A stretch of DNA of 21,136 bases from a virus, in the IMG/VR virus record IMGVR_UViG_3300037882_000592, positions 1 through 21,136 of that record. The stretch is one strand, 5' to 3'. The position numbers were made by a program, and so were the translations under genes. The notes beneath the pieces were generated by a model. It saw nothing but the letters and a program-made list of their open reading frames with translations, had not been told where the DNA came from and did no database searches. Below, one piece after another: positions 1-6,450 of this stretch (positions are counted from its first letter, which is position 1; each line of letters opens with the position of its first letter).

Positions 1-453
1 CCCATAAGCCTGTGCACCCTCACCTGTGCCAATCTTTGAAAAATCAAATTCACCTAGCGGGTTATTTGGTGTTGGTGCAAATTTATGAGGTGAGCCATGC
101 CAAACAACAGCGCCGCGCTGACTTGCATTTTTCATTGCATTAGGCGTTGCTAGGTTCTCACCCATGCCAAGTAACCCCTTAGCTATTTGTGGTGCTTTCG
201 TCACGCCCGCAAACGGTAATACCATTCCTGCAATATCGCCTGCCAATCCTGCGCCCTTGTTTTTTACCTCTCGCGTAAAGCCTTTTTCAGCAAGCCAATC
301 ACTGCCCATAACGGGGTTAGGTGGTACGTTTACGCCGCCTTTTCGTAGTAGCCATGCCAATACATCAACAGGTACAGCAGCGTTGCTTGCTACGCTGTTG
401 CTAGTGGCTTGGGCGAAGTCGCGCAGTAATGATGCAAGGTCGTTCTTTTCCAT
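1..453 (-). CDS. Phage protein with ADP-ribosyltransferase-like motif, N-terminal part only
   Basis: This reading frame is open from the ATG at 453 to the window edge, giving the first 151 residues; the C-terminus lies outside. It starts directly after the holin stop (TAAATG). Residues 28-60 resemble the start of large phage virion/ejected proteins (PVDVLAWLLRKGGV, then PPNPVMGSDWL). Residues 116-121 read VVWHGS and residues 141-151 read IGTGEGAQAYG. From recall of families, a HGS/HGT motif followed by an S-K-I-GTGEGAQAYG stretch resembles the beginning of ADP-ribosyltransferase-like toxin domains carried by phage and MuF-type proteins, where a YGxGxYFA motif would follow. That decisive part is beyond the edge. 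Inference: an effector delivered with the DNA or made late. It could instead be a structural protein that shares this domain. No endolysin motif is visible in the part seen. Confidence 0.6.
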   Translation of the reverse strand, partial: MEKNDLASLLRDFAQATSNSVASNAAVPVDVLAWLLRKGGVNVPPNPVMGSDWLAEKGFTREVKNKGAGLAGDIAGMVLPFAGVTKAPQIAKGLLGMGENLATPNAMKNASQRGAVVWHGSPHKFAPTPNNPLGEFDFSKIGTGEGAQAYG

Positions 454-759
454 TTACTTACCCATTTTTTTAAGTAATTTTTTCCAAAACTCACTAATTG
501 GGGCGGCTTCCAAAAATCTAAAAAATAGCCCACAAGTGCCAACCGCGACAAGCCCTAAAAGGAATCCGACTGACCCCTCGGTTACGTTATATCTTGCTGC
601 AATATCAGGGGCGACAAAATAGCTAGTTGCCCATCCACAAATAACCATTGTGGATTTGTCGTAGATGTTTTTTCCGTTAATGAATTTGAGAGACACCAAT
701 GCGCCAACTAGCCCCGATAGTTTTGCCATTATTGCGTCAGGTGGTATTGTGTCGTTCAT
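454..759 (-). CDS. Putative holin
   Basis: A 101-residue protein with three predicted membrane segments at about residues 12-26, 36-51 and 62-82 (the last GSVGFLLGLVAVGTCGLFF), ending in a basic tail (FWKKLLKKMGK). Size, three segments and charged C-terminus fit class I-like phage holins, which form the inner-membrane lesion that times lysis. The ATG at 759 overlaps the stop of the upstream membrane gene as ATGA, and GGGAAG lies just upstream, so the start is well supported. It sits in a late cassette after the fibre genes, a usual place for lysis genes. The family assignment rests on general resemblance to betaproteobacterial phage holins; no enzyme partner (endolysin) is seen in this window. 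Confidence 0.7.
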   Translation of the reverse strand: MNDTIPPDAIMAKLSGLVGALVSLKFINGKNIYDKSTMVICGWATSYFVAPDIAARYNVTEGSVGFLLGLVAVGTCGLFFRFLEAAPISEFWKKLLKKMGK

Positions 760-1037
760 ACGTGCTTCCCGCTAGGTGATATCTTGTCCAAAATTGGTGC
801 GATGTAACGTGCAAAATCGCCTCGCCAATCGGTGTTATGTTGTAACCGTGATAGTCGTTTGCTAAATGTCCACTCCCCCAACTTAGGAACATCCCAAGTT
901 ACGGCGGCAAGCTCCGTGTAGTTAGCAACAACGTCAATCAGCAGGACGGGTATGGCTACGATGTAGCACAGTCGCCACCAGCCGCCCCTCTCGTACTGGA
1001 TAGCTATCGGATAAAAAATCCACAATAGCAAGGTCAT
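756..1037 (-). CDS. Conserved phage membrane protein of the lysis region
   Basis: A 93-residue protein with a short hydrophobic N-terminus (residues 2-14), a second membrane segment around 22-39 (CYIVAIPVLLIDVVAN) and a soluble C-terminal half. The C-terminal half carries GEWTFSKRLSRL (54-65), WRGDFARYIAP (71-81) and a terminal DPSG-like LDKISPSGKHV. This layout is one I recognise as a recurrent phage protein found next to holins, but I know no proven function for it. The ATG at 1037 overlaps the upstream stop (ATGA), with an AAGGGA ribosome site six bases ahead. Context suggests a role in lysis or its control, for example a holin partner. That is inference; it has no spanin lipobox and no catalytic motif. 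Confidence 0.65.
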   Translation of the reverse strand: MTLLLWIFYPIAIQYERGGWWRLCYIVAIPVLLIDVVANYTELAAVTWDVPKLGEWTFSKRLSRLQHNTDWRGDFARYIAPILDKISPSGKHV

Positions 1038-1360
1038 GGTCGATCCCTTATCGCCTTAGCAGCTTGCTCCAAATTGTAGAGCTTGAAGTAGCCTGTACCT
1101 TGCGCCATTAACGCAGCGTGTACCTGTTCTGTGGTTAAAGTTGGCGCTTGTTTGCAAGCCCAGTCGAGTGCCACTTGTAGGTTTATCTGCCTTGTCATTC
1201 GCGCAGCATCGTCAGCGAACGGCGCTTCTAAAGCTCTAATTTCAGCGGCTTTGATTGATTTTGCATCAGGGACGGGCAGACTTGCAATAAATACCAAGTC
1301 TTCATCTGTTGGTTCGCGCGTGGTCTGTATGCCAGTACGTACATCAATAGTTAGTATCAT
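1034..1360 (-). CDS. Small protein after the tail fibre, possible fibre assembly partner
   Basis: A 108-residue soluble protein. The ATG at 1360 is preferred over the upstream TTG at 1372 because GGGAG sits five bases before it and the TTG lies inside the fibre gene. The protein opens with ILTIDVRTG, has a helical middle (KSIKAAEIRALEAPFADDAARMTR begins near residue 34; only part is quoted) and ends LEQAAKAIRDRP. No catalytic motif is evident. In many phages the gene directly after a fibre encodes a small chaperone needed for fibre trimerisation or attachment. Position, size and tight linkage (2 bases after the fibre stop) suggest that role, but I do not recognise a named chaperone family. 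It ends in an ATGA overlap with the membrane protein gene. Confidence 0.6.
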   Translation of the reverse strand: MILTIDVRTGIQTTREPTDEDLVFIASLPVPDAKSIKAAEIRALEAPFADDAARMTRQINLQVALDWACKQAPTLTTEQVHAALMAQGTGYFKLYNLEQAAKAIRDRP

Positions 1361-1362
1361 TA

Positions 1363-2364
1363 TTACTCCCAAAAAATACTTACAGAGCCGCCGTCGAATG
1401 TATCTCCCCCGGCGGTTAGCCTCACTCGATCAAGCTGACCAGACAAAGTTACATCACCGCCGCCAAAGACAGCAATTGCGCCGGAGCTGACCTTGCCGCA
1501 CACAGACGCAACCCAAATTGTGCCCGTAGGCTTAGTTAGTATGATGTGTCCTGAAAAGGATTCAGATGCTTGTGCGCCGCCGATGTTTACGCCAAATGAG
1601 ACACCCGACGCGCCGCCACCAGTAGTACTGTTATTGGCAACACGAATAAGCGAGGATGAATACCCTGTGAATTGCACAGTACCACTACCTAACTGCACAC
1701 CAATACCTCCTACGCCGTTTGAACTAACGCCAACACAAGAAATTGTTATTCTTTTAGCCCACGAAGGAATCCCCGTAAAGTCAACAGAAGTGCCTGACGT
1801 AGTTGCAAAATTGATTTGCGGCGGGATGCTTGATCCGACTCTAGAATAAGCTGATACGTACCAACCGCCAGAAATAGGCAAAACAATGCAAGTATCACCT
1901 GTTGCCGTGGTAATGTTTGCACCAGCTGGTAAAATCAAAGTAGATGCGTTATGCGTTAAAGTCAACGCGCCAGAAAAACGCAAGAATCGTGGGCCGTTGT
2001 AATTAACGCCAAAAGAAGTTATTGTTGTCGTTCCTGTGATTCTTAAAAAATTAGTATTTTGTGCGCCGATATCAGTAGTCGTTGCAGATGCAAGGTCTGA
2101 CTCAGTGCCTTGGCTGAATAGTTGCTGCCAAGCTAATGATTGACCTGACGCATTACCAGCGGCTAGGCTGGATAACTTATTGTTACCCATGTTTAAATTG
2201 CCCGTGATAGTCGTTTGGCCATCAGCGGATACGGATTGAGTCATTGCCGCAGCAAGGTCAGCAAGCAACGCATTCCAGTCTGCCGCTGTTGCGCTATTGC
2301 CGTTTATTGCGGGATTCCATGCGCCACTAGGGGCTGTGTATGTTCCGCTACCGTTTCTTGACAT
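1363..2364 (-). CDS. Tail fibre / receptor-binding protein
   Basis: A 333-residue protein. The N-terminus (MSRNGSGTYTAPSGAW, then SADGQTTITGNLNMGNNKL near 46-64) is the typical attachment and shaft-start pattern of many podovirus and prophage fibres. The middle is rich in T, S, N and G. From about residue 187 there is a C-terminal domain beginning SGTSVDFTGIPSWAKRITI and ending GGSVSIFWE, a widespread fibre tip domain that in homologues carries the host-recognition surface. It should sit on the tail hub and contact the cell surface. The ATG at 2364 has AAAGGA eight bases upstream. The gene follows the only gap of more than 100 bases in the structural region. At 333 residues the fibre is short, so a trimeric short fibre is likely. 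Confidence 0.85.
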   Translation of the reverse strand: MSRNGSGTYTAPSGAWNPAINGNSATAADWNALLADLAAAMTQSVSADGQTTITGNLNMGNNKLSSLAAGNASGQSLAWQQLFSQGTESDLASATTTDIGAQNTNFLRITGTTTITSFGVNYNGPRFLRFSGALTLTHNASTLILPAGANITTATGDTCIVLPISGGWYVSAYSRVGSSIPPQINFATTSGTSVDFTGIPSWAKRITISCVGVSSNGVGGIGVQLGSGTVQFTGYSSSLIRVANNSTTGGGASGVSFGVNIGGAQASESFSGHIILTKPTGTIWVASVCGKVSSGAIAVFGGGDVTLSGQLDRVRLTAGGDTFDGGSVSIFWE

Positions 2365-2386
2365 AATGGTTTTCCTTTGTTACGAT
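2358..2386 (+). promoter_or_regulatory. Candidate plus-strand sigma70 promoter
   Basis: On the plus strand, TTGACA (2358-2363) is a perfect -35 box. It is followed by a 17-base spacer and TACGAT (2381-2386), which keeps the key TA...T positions of the -10 box. It would start RNA near 2393, pointing at the 34-codon plus-strand frame at 2408. Caution: the -35 overlaps the first codons of the fibre gene on the other strand, so the match may be coincidental. Confidence 0.4.
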
Positions 2387-2407
2387 AAAATCTTTTAAAG
2401 ATTACTT

Positions 2408-2512
2408 ATGTTAATTTCACTAATCATCTTGTCTTCGGCTTTAATTTTTAGCTTATTTGGGTGGATAGGTGTTACTGTTTTCTCTGTTTTGGCTCTGTTT
2501 TTAAGGGGCTAA
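2408..2512 (+). CDS. Possible 34-residue membrane peptide on the opposite strand
   Basis: An ATG-to-TAA frame of 34 codons fills the gap between the fibre gene and the ejection gene, on the strand opposite to all other genes. The product is almost entirely hydrophobic: it starts MLISLIILSS, has FGWIGVTVFSVLALF in the middle and ends LRG, which fits one membrane helix with a positive end. A candidate promoter lies 22 bases upstream (2358-2386). The ribosome site is weak (AAAGA, about eight bases before the ATG). The stop overlaps the end of the convergent gene by four bases. T-rich sequence easily gives hydrophobic frames by chance, so this is tentative. If real it resembles a moron: a small self-promoted gene placed in a tail operon. 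Confidence 0.33.
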   Translation: MLISLIILSSALIFSLFGWIGVTVFSVLALFLRG

Positions 2513-2549
2513 TCCGTTAGTGAAACAGGCGCACCACGGTAAGCCCCTT
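2503..2549. repeat. Inverted repeat at the end of the ejection gene
   Basis: AAGGGGCT (2503-2510) and AGCCCCTT (2542-2549) are perfect 8-base inverted copies with a 31-base loop. They bracket the last codons of the minus-strand gene ending at 2509. No T-run follows on the minus strand, so it is not a classical terminator. It could fold at the 3' end of the upstream coding region and affect RNA stability. Confidence 0.4.
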
Positions 2550-3885
2550 GGCGTAGCGCATTTATCACTAAATTACCTTCTTCTGGTGTAATTCGATTCA
2601 TACCTCTTGCCGCTAGAGATTTCAATAAAGCACTACGGTCTGCAAGCATCGCTGCTAATTGTGATGGGCTTTGAGATAAACCAGCAAGCCCAACGGGGTT
2701 TCTGTTATCGTCCATCATTGCCCTGCGACCAGTAACTTTTAACGCCTTGATTAGTTCGCTTTGTTTTGCATTTAAAGGCGCAACCGCTGGCACTGCCTCT
2801 GCCATTTGCTCTTTCAAGCCTCTCGCTAAACCTTTTTGCGCTTCAATTTCTGCGCTGCCTAATTGCCCGTATTTTTTATCTACTATTTTGTAAGTTCCCT
2901 GCTTTAACTTTTGGGCTAATTCAATTGGTATGTCGCCAGAATCAATTAATGGATGCCGTGCAAAATCTGCCCCAACGTTTTGAATGGCTGCAATATCAGA
3001 AGTGGGGCTTACTTGGTTTGCAAATTTAGATTCAACATCGCCAAGAGTGGATAAAACCTTTTCTTTACTTACAGTTTTTCCAGAGCCTGCAATCAGATTT
3101 GAAATTTCATCATCCACACCCCGCACCATTGACTTTAATTTTTCTGCGCCGCCTTGTGTAGCATTGATGCCATACTTTAAAAGCGTATCAATCGCCGTTT
3201 TAGCCTCACCAGATTTTTGCTGTGCCAGTGTTGGCTTTAATGCGCTTTGCATTAGTCGCTCAGGGCTAATAAAACCACCAACGGTAGAAAGAATCTTTCC
3301 AGCTACAGGCATAGCCCCGCCAATTACCGCACCAGCACCAGCTTCATCAATCCCGCCAGTCACGCCAGCACCAGTAGCGCCCGTAGCAGCGCCGCCACCA
3401 ACTCGCGCCAATAAACCTTTTGCGCCGCCAAGAGCGCCAGATGACATGCCGCTAGTCCGCAAAGCCTCGATTAAGGCTGGGACTTTTGATGCAGCATTTG
3501 GAATCATGGACACGCCGCGAGCCAATAAAGAGCCAACTCCACCAGTAGCGCCAATCTCAGAACCTAATTTCCCCGCGCCGTAAGCTAATGACTCAGGGTT
3601 AGCGCCGTAGCCAACAAGATATTTTTCTACTGCTTTACGTCCTTCTTCGCCTTGCAATCCAAGCGTTGCGCCAATCCCCCCAATGCCACGCGCTGAACCG
3701 AATCCAAACTGTGCAGGGATAGAGTCTAACGCCTCGCGCCCTAGCTGTTCGGCGTTAGTGCGAAGCCAGCCTTTTGTTGGGGTTTCGGGATGTGCCGCAA
3801 CCATCGATCCTGGCGAAGTTTTAAGGTATCCATCAGGGTCAAAAGGCTTTTGCGCTAGGTATGCATCAGGGTCAAATGTTGCCAT
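2509..3885 (-). CDS. Ejection / internal virion protein
   Basis: A 458-residue protein starting MATFDPDAYLAQKPFDPDGY, a repeated F-D-P-D-(A/G)-Y opening seen in phage virion proteins that are injected with the genome. Residues 60-215 are rich in G and A, with stretches such as GGAATGATGAGVTGG, a composition suited to membrane insertion or a flexible channel. The C-terminal half is helical and charged and ends MNRITPEEGNLVINALR, then YRGAPVSLTD. It is the third of three consecutive proteins that in podoviruses form the ejected channel or internal core. The ATG at 3885 abuts the upstream stop (TAAATG) with GGGG ahead of it. The stop is TAG. The exact role (pore, pilot or core) cannot be assigned from sequence alone. 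Confidence 0.7.
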   Translation of the reverse strand: MATFDPDAYLAQKPFDPDGYLKTSPGSMVAAHPETPTKGWLRTNAEQLGREALDSIPAQFGFGSARGIGGIGATLGLQGEEGRKAVEKYLVGYGANPESLAYGAGKLGSEIGATGGVGSLLARGVSMIPNAASKVPALIEALRTSGMSSGALGGAKGLLARVGGGAATGATGAGVTGGIDEAGAGAVIGGAMPVAGKILSTVGGFISPERLMQSALKPTLAQQKSGEAKTAIDTLLKYGINATQGGAEKLKSMVRGVDDEISNLIAGSGKTVSKEKVLSTLGDVESKFANQVSPTSDIAAIQNVGADFARHPLIDSGDIPIELAQKLKQGTYKIVDKKYGQLGSAEIEAQKGLARGLKEQMAEAVPAVAPLNAKQSELIKALKVTGRRAMMDDNRNPVGLAGLSQSPSQLAAMLADRSALLKSLAARGMNRITPEEGNLVINALRQGAYRGAPVSLTD

Positions 3886-5178
3886 TTATAGCCCCAGTCT
3901 TTGTTTAATAGCCACCGCACGTGGGTCGTTAGGATTTGCGTTAGCCCATGCCGCCGCCTGCGAGTCAGCGCCGCTTAATCCTCCACCCGATTGTTCAAAT
4001 TGTGGCGCGCCACCTTCAGCCATGTAAGTTCCACCTCGCAAAGCGTCTCCTTTTTGCTTATTAAAATCAACCCTACGCTTCGCCGCTTGCATTGCGCGTC
4101 CTAGAATTTCCTCACGTTGTTTTGGTGTTTTGTTTGCAGAGGCTTGTAATTCCATCAGCACAGCGCGTTCACCCTCAGTAGGATTGCCGCCAAATATAGA
4201 CTTCATTGAAGTCAGCGCTTGGTCTTTGATGATGTTTTCCATTGCAATGGTTGCATCGGCAGACTCAGAAGCCCCTGGGAGGTTGCTTCTAACCATTGCG
4301 CGTGCGCCTGCGCCAACACCAGAGTAAGCTTTGTTATTCAACTCCATAGCTTTTTTCAGTGAGCTAACCGCGCCCAAGCCGTTTTGCACAGCGTCATCAG
4401 CTTCAAACAGTTCTTTTTGAGCCGTTGCAGACAACCCAGCCGTTCCTTTTTTAGGCGCAGATATTGGAGCGCCATTTGGCCCGACGATAGGCATAGCACG
4501 TCCCCCAACTAGCTGCATTGGCCCTGTATCCGTTTGGATAATCTGCGCTTGCGGCGCTTGGCGAGTAGATGCAATCATGCGTTGCATGTCTTTTCTCGCG
4601 TCAATTTGCATCTGCTGTAACTCGCGCTGAGCTTGTATTTTTTCCTGTTGGCTGACACGCTGGTCATTCAATCGCATCAACAACTCTTGCGCTCTTGCTT
4701 CACGCGCGTCTTTTGTCTCTTGGCGTTTTGCTTCAAGCTCTGGCATTCTTGCGAGGCCTTGTATTCCCGCCTGCTTCATTATCGGATTAGATGCTTCCAT
4801 CAATGCGGCATATCCAGCCATAGGGTCAGGTGCAACGGCTTCTTTTCTAGCCATTGGCATTACATTACCTTCGTCGTCCATTGGTGTTAATGGTTGAATA
4901 TCTTGTGCGGGTGTTCCTCGTAATGCGGCAGTAAACTTAGACATTGCATCCGCATCCATGCCTTGACGTTTTGTGCGTAAGTCTCCCAATTCTTTTTTCA
5001 CGAATTGTTCGCCGCGCATACCGCCATAAGCACGAAGACCAGCCGCCAAAGATTCAAGTGGATGTGTTGGAATATAGCTTCCACCAACCATTCGACCATC
5101 TGGTGAATCGATGTTTTGTTGTTGTAAATAACGCGCCCTGCGCTGCTCTAGTATTTTTTCTTGGCTATCAAAGTCCAT
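3886..5178 (-). CDS. Ejection / internal virion protein
   Basis: A 430-residue helical protein. The N-terminus (residues 1-20) is charged and rich in Q and R. Residues 35-75 contain PTHPLESLAAGLRAYGG, and residues about 150-205 form a long K/E/R/Q-rich coiled coil. The C-terminal third, from about residue 245, contains LSATAQKELFEADDAVQNG, YSGVGAGARAMVRSNLPG, then SIFGGNPTEGERAVLMELQ and RRVDFNKQKGDALRGGTY. I recognise that block as recurrent in podovirus internal virion/ejection proteins, where it precedes a disordered tail. It lies between two other presumed ejection proteins with almost no spacing. Likely role: packaged in the head and released to help DNA cross the envelope. No enzymatic motif (for example a lytic transglycosylase) is visible. 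Confidence 0.7.
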   Translation of the reverse strand: MDFDSQEKILEQRRARYLQQQNIDSPDGRMVGGSYIPTHPLESLAAGLRAYGGMRGEQFVKKELGDLRTKRQGMDADAMSKFTAALRGTPAQDIQPLTPMDDEGNVMPMARKEAVAPDPMAGYAALMEASNPIMKQAGIQGLARMPELEAKRQETKDAREARAQELLMRLNDQRVSQQEKIQAQRELQQMQIDARKDMQRMIASTRQAPQAQIIQTDTGPMQLVGGRAMPIVGPNGAPISAPKKGTAGLSATAQKELFEADDAVQNGLGAVSSLKKAMELNNKAYSGVGAGARAMVRSNLPGASESADATIAMENIIKDQALTSMKSIFGGNPTEGERAVLMELQASANKTPKQREEILGRAMQAAKRRVDFNKQKGDALRGGTYMAEGGAPQFEQSGGGLSGADSQAAAWANANPNDPRAVAIKQRLGL

Positions 5179-5180
5179 AA

Positions 5181-6044
5181 TTAAATCCAGCCTTGCTTAG
5201 CTGCATAATCTCCAAACAAAGAACCGCCGCCTGCCGTAGGCATTCCAGCAGCGGCTAGTCCCACACCAAACAATCCCTTCATCATTGCTGCATTGTTTGC
5301 ATTGTTTACATTATTCGAGTCCACCGAAGCGCCATATTGCGCCTGAGCCGCGCCTAGCATATTAGCTCCTTGCGTTGTGGCTTGCTGTGCGAATTGTTGG
5401 AATTGTGGGTTTTGTACTTGGTTTCCAGTTCTTAGCGCGTTAATTAAGTTAAGCGGGCGGTCTTTTACGTAAGCCTGCTCTTGCAATGCTGCGGTCCTAT
5501 TTTGCTGGTCAAGGCTAATTCCTTGCAATGCCGCTTGCATTTCTAGGTCGTTTCTGCCTTGGTTGTAGTTCGCCATCTCGCGCCCAAAAGCGGTAGAGCC
5601 TAGACCGATGCCTTGGTTTGCCATTTGCTGCCTAAGCTGTTCCTCGCGCTGCTGCATTTGAGGATTGAGTCGAGACATAATCGCTTGCTGTGCGGTTTGT
5701 CCTAAATTGATGCCTCTTTGGGGCAATTGAGACATGTCAAGCTCAGGATTTTCAAGACTTGCGCGGGCTTTATCAAAGCCAGCATTAGCCGTTTCGCCAT
5801 ACTTTTTATTGAGTGATAGCTGCTGGTCTAGCGCTGCCTGCGCCTGCGGGGATAGTGTTTGTGTTTGAGTCCACCCCGCATCAGGGTCGCTACCTGTTTG
5901 GCTGTATGTCAAACTGCCGTAAGGCGTTACTTGATTGACTCGGTTAGCTTTTGTGGCGGCTCTTGCAGCGTCAAGATTGCCTGATGCTGTCTCTTTAGCT
6001 GCGGATGAATAGTCTGGTGCTGGCGGTGCGCTAGATTTTCCCAT
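5181..6044 (-). CDS. Minor virion protein, ejection-type (Gln/Asn-rich)
   Basis: A 287-residue protein starting MGKSSAPPAPDYSSAAKETA, a signature opening of a very common podovirus protein placed first in the ejection-protein block. It continues with VTPYGSLTYSQTGSDPDAG and TLSPQAQAALDQQ, then a Q/N-rich helical middle (LNPQMQQREEQLRQQMANQG, 20 residues). It ends with a glycine-rich hydrophobic segment, MKGLFGVGLAAAGMPTAGGG, around 253-272. Such a segment could insert in membrane. The ATG at 6044 has AAGGGAG upstream and lies 14 bases inside the end of the acetyltransferase gene. Homologues are annotated variously as internal virion or tail proteins; the precise job is uncertain. Confidence 0.7.
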   Translation of the reverse strand: MGKSSAPPAPDYSSAAKETASGNLDAARAATKANRVNQVTPYGSLTYSQTGSDPDAGWTQTQTLSPQAQAALDQQLSLNKKYGETANAGFDKARASLENPELDMSQLPQRGINLGQTAQQAIMSRLNPQMQQREEQLRQQMANQGIGLGSTAFGREMANYNQGRNDLEMQAALQGISLDQQNRTAALQEQAYVKDRPLNLINALRTGNQVQNPQFQQFAQQATTQGANMLGAAQAQYGASVDSNNVNNANNAAMMKGLFGVGLAAAGMPTAGGGSLFGDYAAKQGWI

Positions 6045-6450
6045 TATAGGACTCCCTTAAATACTTACATTCTTCTCGGAACATTCGATAGAGAAGCATA
6101 TTTCCGCTAGGGGTAGCCTGCGCTAGTGTGCATTCTAACTTAAAACCCATGTGCGTTACAAGTTTTTTCGACGCTTCGTTATCATCATTCACAGGCACGG
6201 TAATTCGCTTTACCATCAATTGGTTAAAAGGGTAATCAAACATCGTTGCTAGATATTTCCGATTCGCCCACCCCGCATCACCCCTGATATGACATACAAC
6301 ATTTGCGCCGTTAAACTGCTCATAAATCACGCCAGCAACTAACTTGCCGTCTTTCAACCATCCAATCGTTGTGCCGTTATCTTTTATCCATGTGCCGCCA
6401 GCCTTTTCACATACCCAAGGCCCGACAACATTTGAATCAAGATAAATCAA
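6031..6450 (-). CDS. GNAT-like acetyltransferase of the virion operon
   Basis: A 139-residue protein. The central part has alternating strands (TTIGWLKDGKLVAGVIYEQF, residues 27-46), and the segment at 81-103 (KRITVPVNDDNEASKKL, then VTHMGF) matches the GNAT pattern in which a helix after N-x-x-(A/S) leads into a GF turn near the acetyl-CoA site. GNAT enzymes move acetyl from acetyl-CoA to amines. The start is a TTG at 6450: GAGGAG lies five bases ahead and TTGA overlaps the upstream stop, while no ATG fits. Genes of this type recur between hub and ejection genes in podoviruses; their target is unknown. It could modify host or virion proteins, or be a non-catalytic structural fold. The stop is TAG. 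Confidence 0.7.
   Translation of the reverse strand: MIYLDSNVVGPWVCEKAGGTWIKDNGTTIGWLKDGKLVAGVIYEQFNGANVVCHIRGDAGWANRKYLATMFDYPFNQLMVKRITVPVNDDNEASKKLVTHMGFKLECTLAQATPSGNMLLYRMFREECKYLRESYNGKI

Noticed and set aside
164-622. 152-codon plus-strand frame at the left end
   Set aside because: It is antisense to the holin and the incomplete left-end gene, whose starts, ribosome sites and protein features are convincing. The plus-strand product has no recognisable family.
2389-2403. Palindrome AATCTTT-T-AAAGATT in the gap before the fibre gene
   Set aside because: All A-T, one-base centre, no T-run; too likely by chance in AT-rich DNA to call an operator or terminator.
2984-3583. 199-codon plus-strand frame
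   Set aside because: Lies wholly inside the ejection-protein gene on the other strand; proline/alanine-rich text is the mirror of its Gly/Ala-rich codons.
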